Assembly (NCBI GenBank): GCA_037974665.1
Contig: CM075768.1
Span: forward strand, 61,398,316-61,462,315
DNA from: Ehretia macrophylla
Taxonomy: Eukaryota; Streptophyta; Magnoliopsida; Boraginales; Ehretiaceae
Direction: 5' to 3'
DNA: 64,000 nt
Shown here: positions 24,254 through 36,070 of the stretch, piece by piece
Position numbering within the stretch: the stretch's first letter is position 1
How the letters are laid out: every line of letters starts with the position of its first letter
The notes under the pieces: generated by a model
Seen by the model: only the letters and a program-made list of their open reading frames with translations
Database searches by the model: none
Told to the model about the DNA's origin: nothing
Translations under genes and position numbers: made by a program

Positions 24254-24666
24254 GTCATGTTGAGGGTGCAAAGCCCTTATATGTCACCCTTTTCGCCGCT
24301 CACGACGAAAGATCCAGGATAAAGTAATAGCACAAAAAGAAGAAAAGTGGCCTAAAACTGATAAAAACGTTTGATTTTGGGCTCGAAAAATAGGCGCAGC
24401 ATAGAAAGCTTGTTTCCCCTGTCGTAGAGCTCTCAGAGAGCTTTCCAACGGTATGTAGTGGGCCGCATAACTACTTACGGATCAAAACCTATGGGCATTG
24501 GAGCGGCGGAGACCTGGTCATAGGTCTCACACCCTCGGTTTACAGGCCAGCCTCTACGCGAAGTGAAGTTGTCTTGCCCAAGATGCCGTGGGACTCGATA
24601 ATAGAAATGTGATGGATAAAGCATATTGGCAAGCCTGAACGGGGCAAAAAAACAAAACGAAAATGG

Positions 24667-24784
24667 GGGTGGAACACGAGGACTTCCCAGGGGGTCACCC
24701 ATCCTAGTACTACTTTCGCCCAAGCACGCTTAACTTTGGATTTTTGATGGGATCCGGTACGTTAGTGCTAATATGATCGTACAC
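24667..24784 (-). rRNA. 5S rRNA copy 29
   Basis: Standard A-box. GGTGGAAC 3' end, GGTACGTTAGTGCTAAT and a GATCGTACAC 5' end. Class B spacer follows. Confidence 0.87.
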
Positions 24785-25193
24785 GTCATGTTGAGGGCAC
24801 AAAGCCCTTGTGTGTCATCTTTTACGCGGCTCACAATGAACGATCCAGGATGAAAAAACTGCACAAAAAGAAGAAAAGTGGCCCAAAATGGATAAAAACT
24901 TTTGATTTTGGACTCCGAAAATAGACGCAGCATAGCGAGCTTGCTGTCCTCGTCATAGAGCTCTCGGAGAGCTTTCCAACAGTATGCTTTGCGCCGTATA
25001 CCTCCTTACGAATCAAAAGTTATGGGCACTTGAATGATGGAGACTTGGTCACTAGCCCCACGCCCTCAGTTTATGATCTCAGCTTCTACATGAAGCAAAG
25101 TTGTCTTGCCCAGGATATCGTGGGACTCGATAATAGGAATGTGACAGATAAAGCATCTTGGCAAGCCTGAACAGGGAAAAAAAACGAAAAGGG

Positions 25194-25310
25194 GGGTGCA
25201 ACAAGAGGAATTCCCAGGGGATCACCCATCCTAGTACTACGCTCGCCCAAGCACGCTTAACTTTGTAGTTCTGATGGGATCCATACATTAGTGCTGGTAT
25301 GATCGCACCT
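25194..25310 (-). rRNA. 5S rRNA copy 30 (117 bp)
   Basis: CCATACATT one-base-short form. CTACGCTCGCCC. GCACCT 5' end. Confidence 0.87.
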
Positions 25311-25724
25311 GTCATGTTGAGGGCGCAAAGCCCTTATATGTTGTCCTTTTTGTGGCTCACGACGAATGATCCAGGATAAAGTAACAGCACAAAAAGAATA
25401 AAAGTGGCCCGATACAGATAAAAATGTTTGATTTTGGGCTCGGAAAATAGGCGTACCACAACAAGCTTGCTACCCCCGTCGTAGAGCTCTTAGAGAGCTT
25501 TCCAACGGTATGTTGTGCGCTGTATCACTGCTTACGGATCAAAACCTATGGGTACTGGAGCGACGGAGACCTAGTCACAGGTCCCTCGCCCTCGGCTTAC
25601 GGGCCCAGCCTCTACGCAAAGTGATGTTGTCTTGCCTAAGATGTCGTGGGACTCGATAATAGAAATGTGATGGATAAAGCATCTTGGCAAGCCTGAACGG
25701 GGCCAAAAAACAAAACGAAAAGGG

Positions 25725-25842
25725 GGGTACAACACGAGGACTTCCAAGGGTGTCACCCATCCTAGTACAACTCTCGCCAAAGCACGCTTAACATCGGAGT
25801 TCTGATGGGATCCGGTGCATTAGTGCTGGTATGATCACACCC
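25725..25842 (-). rRNA. 5S rRNA copy 31 (relatively well preserved)
   Basis: The half nearest the 5' end matches the consensus except GATCACACCC. The remainder has a few changes (GGTAC, AGGGTGTC, ACAACTCTCGCCAAAG). Class B spacer follows. Confidence 0.9.
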
Positions 25843-26257
25843 GTCATGATGAGGGCAAAAAGCCCTTGTGTTTCATCTTTTTCGCAACTCACGACGAACA
25901 ATCCGGGATGAAGAAATAGCGCAAAAGGAAGAAAAGTGGCCCAAAACTAATAAAAATGTTTGATTTTGGGCTTTGAAAATAGGCGCAGCATAGCAAGCTT
26001 GCTGCCCCCGTCGTAGAGCTCTCGGAGAGCTTTCCAACGGTATGTCGTGCGCCTCATACCTCCTTACGGATCAAAAGTTATGGGCACTTGAACAACGGAG
26101 ACTTGGTCACAAGCCCCACGCCCTTGGTTTGCGAGCTCAGCTTCTACAAGAAGCAAAATGGTCTTGCCCAGGATGTCGTGGGACTCGATAATAGGAATGT
26201 GACAGATAAAATATCTTGGCAAGCCTGAACGGGGCAAAAAAAACAAAACGAAAAGGG

Positions 26258-26375
26258 GGGTGCAACATGTGGATTTCCAAGGGGGTCGCCCATCCTAGTA
26301 CTTCTCTCGCCCAAGAACGCTTAACTTCGCAGTTCTAATAGTATCTGGTGCATTAATACTGGTATGATCGCACCT
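26258..26375 (-). rRNA. 5S rRNA copy 32
   Basis: CATGTGGATTTCC, CGCAGTTCTAATAGTATC and ATTAATACTGG changes. GCACCT 5' end. Confidence 0.86.
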
Positions 26376-26788
26376 GTCATGTTGAGGGCATAAAGCCCTT
26401 ATGTGTCGTCCTTTTCGCGGCTCACGACGAACGATCCAGTGGGAAGAAACAGCACAAAAAGAAGAAAAGTGGATCAAAATTGATAAAAATGTTTGATTTT
26501 GGGCTTCGAAAACAAGCGCAGGGAAGCAGCCTTGCTGCCCACGTTGTAAAGCTCCCGGAGAGCTTTCCAACGGTATACTGTGCGCCGCATAACTCTTTAT
26601 GGATCAAAAGTTATGGGCATTGGAGCAACGAAGACCTGGTCACAGTCCCGACGCCCTCGATTTGTAGTCCCAGCCTCTACGAGAAGCGAAGTTGTCTTGT
26701 CCAAGATGTCGTGGGACTCAATAATAGAAATATGACGGACAAAGCATCTTGGCAAGCCTGAACGGGGCAAAAAAATTAAAAGAAAAGG

Positions 26789-26906
26789 GGGTGCTACACG
26801 AGGATTTCCCAAGGGGTCACCCATCCTAGTACTACTCTCGCCCAAGCATGCTTAACTTTAATGTTCTGATTGGATCCGATGCATTAGTGCTGGTATAATC
26901 GCACAC
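26789..26906 (-). rRNA. 5S rRNA copy 33, GATTGG/GCACAC subtype
   Basis: TGTTCTGATTGGATCCGATGC and GTATAATCGCACAC mark a subtype shared with copies 35, 37, 40, 44, 47 and 59 (in whole or part). Confidence 0.87.
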
Positions 26907-27318
26907 ATCATGTTGAGGGTGCAAAACCTTTATGAGTCGTACTTTTTGCGGCTCACAACAAACGATCCAGGAAGAAGAAACAGCTCAAAAAGAAGAAAAT
27001 TGGCCCAAAACTGATGAAAACATTTTATTTTGGGCACCAAAAACAGGCACAGCCGAGCAGACTTGTTGCCCCAGTCATAAAGCTCTCAGAGCTTTCCAAC
27101 GGTATGTTGTGCGCCGCATAACTACATACGGATCAAAAGTTATGGGCACTGGAGCGACGGAGACCTGGTCACAGGCCCCACGGCCTCGGTTTGCAGGCCC
27201 AGCCTCTACGCGAAGCGAAGTTGTCTTTTCTAAGATTCCTTGGGACTCAATAATATAAATGTGACAGATAAAGCATACTGGGCAGCCTGAACGGGGCAAA
27301 AAAATAAAACGAAAAGGG

Positions 27319-27436
27319 GGGTGCAAGACGAGGACTTCCTAGGGGGTTAGCCATCCTAGTACTACTCTCACCCAAGCACGCATAACTTTGGAGTAATGAT
27401 GGGATCTAGAGCATTAATGCTGGTATGATCTCACTC
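27319..27436 (-). rRNA. 5S rRNA copy 34
   Basis: A-box AGCACGCATAAC, GAGTAATGATGG, CATTAATGC and a GATCTCACTC 5' end. Confidence 0.86.
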
Positions 27437-27849
27437 GTCATGTTGAGGGCGCAAAGCCCTTATGTGTCGCCCTTTTTGCGGCTCACGAGGAACGATGCAA
27501 GGCGAAGAAACAGTGCAAAAAGAAAAAAAATTGCTCGAAATTGATAAAAACATTTGATTTTGGGTTCCAAAAACAGGCGCAGCAGAGCAGTCTTTCTGCC
27601 CTCGTGGTAGAGCTCTTGGAGATCTTTCCAATGGTATGCTGTGCACCGCATAACGCCTTATGGTTCAAAAGTTATGGGCACTACAGCAACGAAGACCTGG
27701 TCACAGGCCCGATTCCCTCGGTTTACGGGCCCAGCCTCTACACAAAGCGAAGTTGTCTTGCCCAAGATGTCGTGGGACCCGATAATAGAAATGTGACGGA
27801 TAAAACATCTTCACAAGCCTGACCGGGGAAAAAAAACAAAAAGAAAAGG

Positions 27850-27966
27850 GGGTGCAACATGAGGACTTCCTAGGGGGTCACCCATCCAGTACTACTCTCG
27901 CCCAAGCACGCTTAACTTTGGGGTTCTTATTGGATCAGATGCATTAGTGCTGGTATAATCGCACAC
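27850..27966 (-). rRNA. 5S rRNA copy 35, GATTGG/GCACAC subtype (117 bp)
   Basis: TCTTATTGGATCAGATGC and GTATAATCGCACAC. One base missing in CATCCAGTACTAC. Confidence 0.87.
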
Positions 27967-28378
27967 ATCATGTTGAGGGCGCAAAACCCTTATGTGTCTT
28001 CCTTTTCGCGGCTCACGACGAATGACCCGGGAAGATGAAACAGCTCAAAAAGAAGAAAATTGGCCCGAAATTGATGAATTGGTTTTGCTTTTGGGCTCCA
28101 AAAACAGACGCAGCTGAGTAGGCTTGCTGCCTCTGTCGTAGAGCTCTCGGAGAGCTTTTCAACGGTATGCTGTGGGCCGCATAACTCCTTATGGATCAAG
28201 AGTTATGGGCACTGGAGCGACAGAGACCTGGACGCAGGCCCCACGCCCTCGGTTTGAGGGCCCAGCCTCTACGCAAAGTGACGTCTTGCCCAAGATGTCG
28301 TGGGACTCAATAATAGAAATGTGACGGATAAAGCATCTTGGCAAGCATGAATGGGGGGAAAAAACTAAACGAAAAGGG

Positions 28379-28497
28379 GGGTGCAACACGAGGACTTCCT
28401 AGGCGGTCACCCATCCTAGTACTAATCTCGTCCAAGCAAGCTTAACTTCGGAGTTTTTGATGAGATTCGGTGCATTAGTGCTGATATGATCGCACCC
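28379..28497 (-). rRNA. 5S rRNA copy 36 (119 bp)
   Basis: One extra T in GGAGTTTTTGATG. A-box AGCAAGCTTAAC. Class B spacer follows. Confidence 0.87.
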
Positions 28498-28911
28498 ATC
28501 ATATTGAGGGCGCAAAGCCCTTACGTGTCATCCTTTAAGCAGCTCACGACGAATGATCTGGGGCGAAGAAACAACACAAAAAGAAGAAAAGAGGCCCGAA
28601 ACCAATGAAAATGTTCGATTTTGGGCTCTGAATACAGGCGCAGCCGAGCAGGCCTACTACCGCCGCCATAGAGCTCCCAGAGATCTTTCCAACAGTATGT
28701 TGTGCGTCGCACACCTCCTTACGAATCAAAAGTTATAGGCACTGGAATGACGGAGACCTGGTCACTGGCCCCACGCCCTCAGTTTGCGGGCCAAGCTTCT
28801 ACACGAAGCAAAGTTGTCATGCCTAGGATGCCGTGGGACTCGATAATAGGAATGTGATGGATAAAGCATCTTGGCAAGCCTAAACTGGACAAAAGAACAA
28901 AATGAAAATGG

Positions 28912-29029
28912 GTGTGCAACACGAGGACTTCCCAAGGGGTCACCCATCCTAGTACTACTCTCGCCCAACCACGCTTAACTCTGCTGTACTGATTGGATCC
29001 GTTGCATTAGTGCTGGTATAAGCGCACAC
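28912..29029 (-). rRNA. 5S rRNA copy 37, GATTGG/GCACAC-like
   Basis: CTGCTGTACTGATTGG and GTATAAGCGCACAC. The 3' end reads GTGTGC. This is the last gene before the solo LTR, which sits in its spacer. Confidence 0.86.
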
Positions 29030-29236
29030 GTCAAGTTGAGGGAGCAAAACCCTTATGTGTCGTCCTTTTCGCAGCTCACAACGAATGATCCGGGAAGAAG
29101 AAATAGTGCAAAAAGAAGAAAATTGGCTCGAAACTAATGAGAACTTTTTCTTTTGGTCTACAAAAACAGGCGCAGCCGAGCAGATTTACTACCCTCATCG
29201 TAGAGCTCTTGGAGAGCTTTCCAACGGTATGTTGTG

Positions 29237-30574
29237 TGTAAGGCCCGACCTCGATTTGCTTGCGATACCTTTTTTTGTGTACCCTAGCCTAGATTTGCGT
29301 GTCTTGACCTAGGTTTAAGATTCATGTTTCGTTTTGTGTGCCTTGCATTGAATTACGTGCATTCATTTAGGGTTGCATGCATTTACTTGGGAAACGTGCA
29401 TTTGTCTCGTAGTTCGTGCCTTACCTTGTAGTTCACGTACACTAGGCAGCATCGAACTTGCCCGTGCAACCGTGACTACCATTGTCCAATTCCTTCTCTC
29501 GCTTGGGGGCTAGACTTCCTCGGAGAGTTGGGTCGTAGGATTTCGAGGTACATCCGGAGTACACCCATTTGGCGTGATAAGGGGATGACTTGAAGTCGGC
29601 CGCAACAACTGATACTGGAAATAAACTAGAGAGCAAAAGCTCACCGTATCCTTTTCACTATGTGTATAAGTACTCTAGCTTGGTTCCTAGAGGACCTCGG
29701 GGAGGAAAGACGGGTAATTGTGTTCCTTTACTTTTACATTACGTTATGTACTTACTTGTGATATATTCATGCTTGCAAAAAGGGCTTTCATAAGTTGAAC
29801 CGCAAAATGAGTTTCAAAACTTATTTCTCATTTTTCCCTCGCTGAGTTCATAACGACTCACCATCTTTTATCATATCAGGTGAGGAAGATCAGGAACAAG
29901 TACCCGAGGACAACGTGCTTAACGATGATTCCTTGACATGATTGTTTGCCCTACGTGCCTTGCTTGACTATGGCCATTCTCTGAACAATATGTTGTTTGA
30001 AGACTATTTCATTTCTTATGTTTCTTGTTAACGTATTGTAAATGACTCCCGTTGTAATTTGGGGTCTAATTTTGGCTTGTACTGATCCTAATTAGACAGA
30101 CACTACTATGGTCATTTCTACTATCGTTATTGGCTAGCATCTATAATAGGATTATGAAGTATCAAGTAAGGATTAAGTAAAATGAATCTATCCAATTTTA
30201 AGCAGGTACTCATTGTTAAGCTAAGATCAACAGGGACTTTTATAATAAGGATTAACAAACAAACGAGACATACTATCATGTTAGGTTATTAATCAAACGA
30301 GACTTCGAGATAACTGGTAGGTGTTTCAATTGGTTATAAATAGTAATCATAGTTAGAAATGAAACTGAGATTGAAAATTTTGAGGCGTTTAGAGAATTAG
30401 GTCAAACTAAAGAGCCCAATTATAGCCGTTATGCTGTCGGTTTCCGGAGAATTTGTGGAGTTTAGGCTAAAACATTAAGTGTTAAACCCTCTTGAACGAT
30501 TAAGTACATGATATGACTTGAATGTTTAGATCACACCCTAGTCTAACCTTCATATATCGGGTTAGGGCGCGACA
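29237..30574 (+). mobile_element. Solo LTR (1338 bp) of a family 2-related retrotransposon, in a 5S spacer
   Basis: Starts TGTAAGGCCCGACC and ends GTTAGGGCGCGACA. It interrupts the spacer between TATGTTGTG and CTGTGGGCCG, which are contiguous in intact spacers. The flanks TTGTG (29232-29236) and CTGTG (30575-30579) are a 5-bp target duplication with one C/T difference. Start and end match the family 2 LTRs at 39308-53639, but it is only 1.34 kb against 3.6 kb. The 5' repeat region jumps directly to the GGCAGCATCGAAC block near 29442, so about 2 kb is missing relative to family 2. There is no internal region and no second LTR, hence a solo LTR from recombination. The conserved CTCGCTGAG hairpin is at 29837-29862 with CAG at 29877-29879. 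Non-coding. Confidence 0.88.
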
Positions 30575-30786
30575 CTGTGGGCCGTATAACTCCTTACGGA
30601 TAAAAAGTTATAGGCACTAGAGTGACGTTGACCTGGACACAGGCCCCACGCTCTAGGTTTGCGGGCCCAGCCTCTACGTGAAACGAAGTTGTCTTGCCCA
30701 AGATGCCGTGGGACTCGATAATAGAAATGTGACAGATAAAGCATCTTGGCAAGCCTGAACGGGGCAAAAAAATAAAACGAAAATAG

Positions 30787-30905
30787 GAGTGCAACACGAG
30801 GACTTCCCAGGGTGTTACCTATCCTAGTACTGCTCTCGCCCAAGCATGCTTAACTTCAGAGTTTTTGATGGGATTCGGTGCATTATAGCTTGTATAATTG
30901 CACCC
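30787..30905 (-). rRNA. 5S rRNA copy 38 (119 bp)
   Basis: Extra T in GAGTTTTTGATGG as in copy 36. CATTATAGCTTGTATAATTGC near the 5' end. Class B spacer follows. Confidence 0.87.
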
Positions 30906-31315
30906 GTCATGTTGAGGGGGCAAAGCCCTTATGTGTCGTCCTTTTCGCGGCTCACGACGAATGAATCGGGATGAAAAAATAGTGCAAAATGAAGAAAAGT
31001 GGCACAAAACTGATGAAAACGTTCGATTTTAGGCTCTGAAAATAAGTACAACTGAGTAGGCTCACGACCACCGTCGTAGAGCTCTCAGAAGCTTTCCAAC
31101 GGTATGTTGTGCGCCAGATACCTGTTTACGGATCAAAAGTTATAGGCACTAGAATGACGGAGACCTGGTCACAGGCCCCACGCCCTCGGTTTACGGGCCC
31201 AACTTCTACACGAAGCGAAGTTGTCTTGCCCAGGATGCCGTGGGACTCCATAATACAAATGTGACGGATAAATCATCTTGGCAAGCTTGAACAGGGCAAA
31301 AAAAAAATGAAAAGG

Positions 31316-31433
31316 GGGTGCAACACGAGGACTTCCTAGGGGGTCACCCATCCTAGTACTACTTTCGCCCAAGCACAATTAACTTCGGAGTTCTGATGCG
31401 ATCCGGTGCATTAGTGTTGGTATGATCGCACCC
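31316..31433 (-). rRNA. 5S rRNA copy 39, AATT A-box subtype, well preserved
   Basis: AGCACAATTAAC. Otherwise only a few differences from consensus (CCTAGG, ACTTTCG, ATGCGATCC, GTGTTGG), with intact ends. Confidence 0.9.
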
Positions 31434-31846
31434 GTCATGTTGAGGGCGTAAAGCCCTTATGTGTCATCCTTTTCACAACTCTCGACGAATGATCCAAAAC
31501 TAAGAAACAGCGCAAAAAGAAGAAAAGTGGCCCGAAACTGCTGAAAATGTTTGATTTTTTGCTTCAAAAATACACGCAGCTGAGCAGCCTTGCTGCCCCC
31601 ATTGTAGAGCTCTCAAATAGCTTTCCAACGGTAAGTTGAGCACCGCATAACTCCTTACGGATCAAATGTTATGGGCATTGGAGTAACGAAGACCTGGTCA
31701 CAGGATCGACGCCTTCGGTTTGCAGGCCCAGCCTTTACGTGAAGTGAAGTTGTCTTGCCAAAGATGCCGTGTTACTCGATAATAGAAATATGACGGACAA
31801 AGCATCTTGGCAAGCCTGAACGGGGCAAAAAATAAAAACGAAAAAG

Positions 31847-31964
31847 GGGTGCAACACGAGGACTTCCAAGGGGGTCTCCTATCCTAGTACTACTCTCGCC
31901 CAAGCACGCTTAACTTTGGTGTTCTGATTGGATCAGATGCATTAGTGCTGGTATAATCACACAC
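31847..31964 (-). rRNA. 5S rRNA copy 40, GATTGG/GCACAC subtype
   Basis: TGTTCTGATTGGATCAGATGC and GTATAATCACACAC. TCTCCTATCC in the C-box region. Confidence 0.87.
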
Positions 31965-32379
31965 GTCATATTGAGGGCCCAAAACCCTTATGTGTTGTCT
32001 TTTTCGCGGCTCACAACGAACAAATCGGGAAGAAGAAACAGCGCAAAAAGAAGTAAATTGGCCCAAAACTAATGAAAACGTTTCCTTTTGGGCCCCAAAA
32101 ATAGGCGCAACCGAGCAGGCTTGTTGCCCTCGTCGTAGAGCTCTTAGAGAGCTTTCCAACGGTATGTTATGCACCGCATAACTACTTACAGATTAAAAGT
32201 TATGGGCACTGGAGCGACGGAGACTTGGTCACAAGCCCCACGCCCTCGGTTTGCAGGCCCAGCCTCTACGCGAAGCGAAGTTGTCTTGCCCAAGATCACA
32301 AGGGACTCGATAATAGAAATATGACAGATAAAGCATCTTGGCAAGCCTGAACAGGGCAAAAAAACAAAAGGAAAAGGGG

Positions 32380-32497
32380 GGGTGCAACACGAGGACTTCC
32401 CAGGGGGTCACCTATCCTAGTACTACTCTCGCCAAAGCACAATTAAATTCAGAGATCTGATGGGATCCGGTGCATTAGTGCTAGTATGATCGCAATC
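32380..32497 (-). rRNA. 5S rRNA copy 41, AATT A-box subtype
   Basis: CCAAAGCACAATTAAATTC A-box region. 5' end GATCGCAATC. Confidence 0.87.
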
Positions 32498-32911
32498 GTC
32501 ATGGTGAAAGCGCAAAGCCCTTATGTGTCGTCCTTTTTGAACCTCACGACGAACGATCCGGGACAAAGAAATAACGTTAAAAGAAGCAAAGTGGCCCAAA
32601 ACTGATGAAAACATTTGATTTTGGGCTCCAAAAACAAGCGCAGCTGAGTAGGCTTGTTGCCCCCATCGTAGAGCTCTCAGAAAGCTTTCCAATGGTATGC
32701 TATGTGCCGTATAACTCCTTACGGATCAAAAGTTATGGGCACCAGAGCGACGAAGACCTGGTCACAAGCCCCATGCCCCCGGTTTGCACACCCAGCCTCT
32801 ACGCGAAGCGAAGTTATCTTGTCCAACATACCGTGGGACTCGATAATAGAAATGTGACGGATAAAGCATGTTAGCAAGCTTGAACGGCGGAAAAAAACTA
32901 AACAAAAAGGG

Positions 32912-33029
32912 GGGTGCAACATGAGGATTTCCCAGGGGGTCACCCGCCCTAGTACTACTCTCGCCCAAGCACACTTAACTTCGTAGTTCTGATATGATCC
33001 AGTATATTAGTGCTGGTATGATCGCATTT
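32912..33029 (-). rRNA. 5S rRNA copy 42
   Basis: A-box AGCACACTTAAC, GATATGATCCAGTATATT and a GATCGCATTT 5' end. B-like spacer follows. Confidence 0.86.
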
Positions 33030-33443
33030 GTCATGTTGAGGGTGCAATGCCATTGTGTATCGACCTTTTGGCGGCTCACGACGAAAGATTCGGGATGAAA
33101 AAATAGCGCAAAAAGAAGAAAAGTTGCCCAAAACTGATGAAAACAATCGATTTTGGGCTCCAAAAACGGGCGCAGTCGAGCAAGCTCTCTGCCCACGTCG
33201 TAAAGCTCTCAGAGAGCTTTCCAATGGTATGTTGTTCGCCGCATACCTCTTTACGGATCAAAAGTTATGGGCACTGGAATGACAGAGACCTGGTCACAGG
33301 CCCCACGCCCTTAGTTTGCGAGCCCAGATTCTACACGAAGCGAAGTTGTCTTGCCCAAGATACCGTGGAACTCGATAATAGAAATGTGATGGATAAAGAA
33401 TGTTGGCAAGCCTGAACGGGGCAAAAAAACAAAAAGAAAAGGG

Positions 33444-33561
33444 AGGTGCAACATGAGGTCTTCTTAGGGGGTCACCCATCCTATTACTACTCTCGCCTAA
33501 GCATTCTTAACTTCAGAGTTCTGATTGGATCTGGTGTATTAGTGCTGGTATGATCGCACCC
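33444..33561 (-). rRNA. 5S rRNA copy 43
   Basis: CATGAGGTCTTCTTAGG, CGCCTAAGCATTC and GATTGGATCTGGTG. Intact 5' end. Confidence 0.87.
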
Positions 33562-33973
33562 ATCATGTTGAGGCCGCAATGCCCTTATGTGTCGTCCTTT
33601 TTACAGATCACAACGAACGAACCGGGACGAAGAAACAGTGCAAAAAGAAGAAAAGTGGTCTGGAACTGATGAAAACGTTTGATTTTGGTCTCCGAAAATA
33701 GGCGCAGCAGAGCAGCCTAGCTGCCCCCGTCGTAGAGCTCTCTGAGAGATTTACAATGGTATGTTATGTGCCGCATAACTCCTTACTGATCAAAAGTTAT
33801 GGGCACTAGAGCAACGAAGACCTGGTCACAGGGTCGACGCCCTCAGTGTGCGGGCCCAGCCTCTACGCGAAGCGAAGTTATCTTGCCAAGATTCTGTGTT
33901 ACTCGATAATAGAAATGTGATGGATAAAGCATCTTGGCAAAACTGAACGAGGCAAAGAATAAAAACGAAAAGG

Positions 33974-34091
33974 GGGTGCAACACGAGGACTTCCAATGGG
34001 GTCACCCATCCTAGTACTAGTCTCACCCAAGCACGCTTAACTTTGGTGTTTTGATTAGATCCGATGCATTAGTGCTGGTATAATCGTATAC
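33974..34091 (-). rRNA. 5S rRNA copy 44, GATTGG/GCACAC-like
   Basis: TGTTTTGATTAGATCCGATGC and GTATAATCGTATAC, a decayed member of the subtype. Confidence 0.86.
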
Positions 34092-34505
34092 GTCATGTTG
34101 AGGGCGCGAAACCCTTATGTGTCGTCCTTTTTACAGGTCAGAACGAACGATCCGGGAAGAAGAAACATCGCAAAAAGAAGTAAATTTGACTGAAATTGAT
34201 TAAAACGCTTGCTTTTGGGCTCCAAAAATTGGCGCAGGCTAGCAAGCTTGTTGCCCCCGTCGTAGAGCTCTCAGAGACATTTCCAACGGTATGTTGTGCA
34301 CCACATAACTACTTACGGATCAAAAGTTATGGGCACTAGCACGATAGAGATCTGATCACAGGCCCCACGCCCTCAGTTTGCGGGCCCAGCCTCTACGCGA
34401 AGAGAAGTTGTCTTGCCTAACATGTCGTGGGACTCGATAATAGAAATGTGACGGATAAAGCATCTTGCCAAGCCTGAACGGGGAAAAAAAACAAAACGAA
34501 AAGGG

Positions 34506-34623
34506 GGGTGCAACACGAGGACTTTGCATGGGGTCCCCCATCCTAGTAGTACTCTCGCCCAAGCAAGCTTAACTTCGGAGTTCTGATGGGATCCGGTGCA
34601 TTAGTGTTGGTCTGTTCGCACCC
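34506..34623 (-). rRNA. 5S rRNA copy 45
   Basis: ACTTTGCATGG and GTCCCCCATCC in the C-box region. TGTTGGTCTGTTCGCACCC at the 5' end. Confidence 0.87.
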
Positions 34624-35036
34624 GTCTTGTTGACGACGCAAAGCCCATACGTGTCGTCCTTTTGGCGGCTCACGACAAACGATCCGGGAAGAAGAAACAG
34701 CGCAAAAAAAGAAAAGTGGCCCAAAAGTGATGAAAACATTTGATTTTGGGCTCAGAAAACAAGCGCAGCCGAACAGCTGGCTTCCCCCATCGTAGAGCTC
34801 TCGGAGAGCTTTCCAACTGTATGATGTGTGCCGCATAACACCTAACGGATCAAAAGTTATGGGCACTAGAGCGATAGAGACCTGGTCGCAGGCCCCACGC
34901 CCTTGGTTTGCAGGCTCGGCCTCTACGCGTAGTGAAGTTGTCTTGCCCAAGGTGACGTAGGACTCGATAAAAGGAATTTGATGGATAAAGCATCTTGGCA
35001 AGCCGGAATGGGGCAAAAAAACAAAACGAAAATGGG

Positions 35037-35153
35037 GGGTCCAAAAGGAGGCCTTCCCATTGGGTCCCCATCCTTGTACTACTCTTGCCCAAGCAAGCTT
35101 AACTTCGGAGTTCTAATGGGATCCAGTGTTTTTCTGCTGGTATGATTGCACCC
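35037..35153 (-). pseudogene. 5S rRNA copy 46, heavily altered 3' third
   Basis: GGGTCCAAAAGGAGGCC and CATTGGGTCCCCATCC replace the consensus 3' end. CCAGTGTTTTTCTGCTGG near the 5' end. Confidence 0.85.
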
Positions 35154-35540
35154 GTCATGTTGAGGGCGCAAAGCCCTTATGTGTCGTCCTTTTCGCGGCT
35201 AAGGACGAACGATCGAGGACGAAGAAACAGCACAAAAAAATGGCCTGAAACTAATGAAAACATTTAATTTTGGGCTCCGAAAACAGGCGCAGCAGAGCAG
35301 CCTAGCTACCCCTGTCGTAGAGCTCTCAGAGAGCTTTCCAACAGTATATTGTGCGCCGCATAACTCGTTACAGATCAAAAGTTATTAGAGCTTTCCGAAA
35401 ACACGCCCTCAGTTTTTGAGCCCATCCTCTACGCGAAGCGAAGTTGTCTTGGCTAATATGCCGTAGGACTCGATAACAGAAATGTGATGGATAAAGCATC
35501 TTGGCAAGCCTGAACAGGGCAAAAAATCAAAACGAAAAGT

Positions 35541-35657
35541 GGGTGCAACACGAGGACTTCCAAGGGGTCACCCATCCTAGTCCTACTCTCGCCTAAGCAC
35601 GCTTAACTTTGGTGTTCTGATTGGATCCGATGCATTAGTGCTGGTGTAATCGCACAC
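35541..35657 (-). rRNA. 5S rRNA copy 47, GATTGG/GCACAC subtype (117 bp)
   Basis: TGTTCTGATTGGATCCGATGC and GTGTAATCGCACAC. Preceded on the plus strand by the rearranged short spacer. Confidence 0.87.
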
Positions 35658-36070
35658 GTCATGTTGAGGGCACAAAACCTTATGTGTCGTCCTTTTCGCG
35701 GCTCACAACAAATGATCCGAGAAGAAGAAACAACGCAAAAAGAATAAAATTTGACTGAAACTGATGAAAACATTTGGTTTTGGGCTCCAAAAATAGGCGC
35801 AACCGAGCAGGCTTGTTGCCCCCATTGTAGATCTCTCAAGGAGCTTTCCAACGGTATACTGTGCATCACATAACTACTTACGAGTCAAAAGTTATAGGTA
35901 CTGTGGTGACAGAGACTTGGTCACAGGCCCCACGCCCTTGGTTTGCGGGCTCAGCCTCTACGCGAAGCAAAGTTGCCTTGCCCAAGATGCTGTGAGACTC
36001 GATAATAGAAATGTGACGGATAAAGCATCTTGGCAGGCCTGAACGGGGCAAAAAACCAAAATGAAAAGGG

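Larger units (their letters stand above)
9834..29236 (-). repeat. 5S rDNA tandem array, block I (37 genes plus spacers)
   Basis: Thirty-seven minus-strand 5S copies lie at a near-constant period of 530-533 bp (one unit is 485 bp). On the minus strand each unit is a ~118-bp 5S gene, a T-rich stretch, then a ~413-bp spacer. The spacer contains a near-perfect palindrome (GAGCTCTCGGAGAGCTT, for example 26016-26032). Two spacer classes are visible. Class A has CCTCTACGCGAAG, CCCAAGATG and ATAGAAATG. Class B has CTTCTACACGAAG, CCCAGGATG, ATAGGAATG and GCATACCTCC. Nothing else is seen in the spacers; open frames crossing them are repeat shadows. The block starts at the family 1 retrotransposon and ends at a solo LTR. 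Confidence 0.95.

Noticed and set aside
34543..35016. 157-codon minus-strand frame, and dozens of similar 60-150-codon frames in the arrays
   Set aside because: All span 5S genes and spacers and repeat with the 531-bp period. They are fortuitous frames in rDNA.
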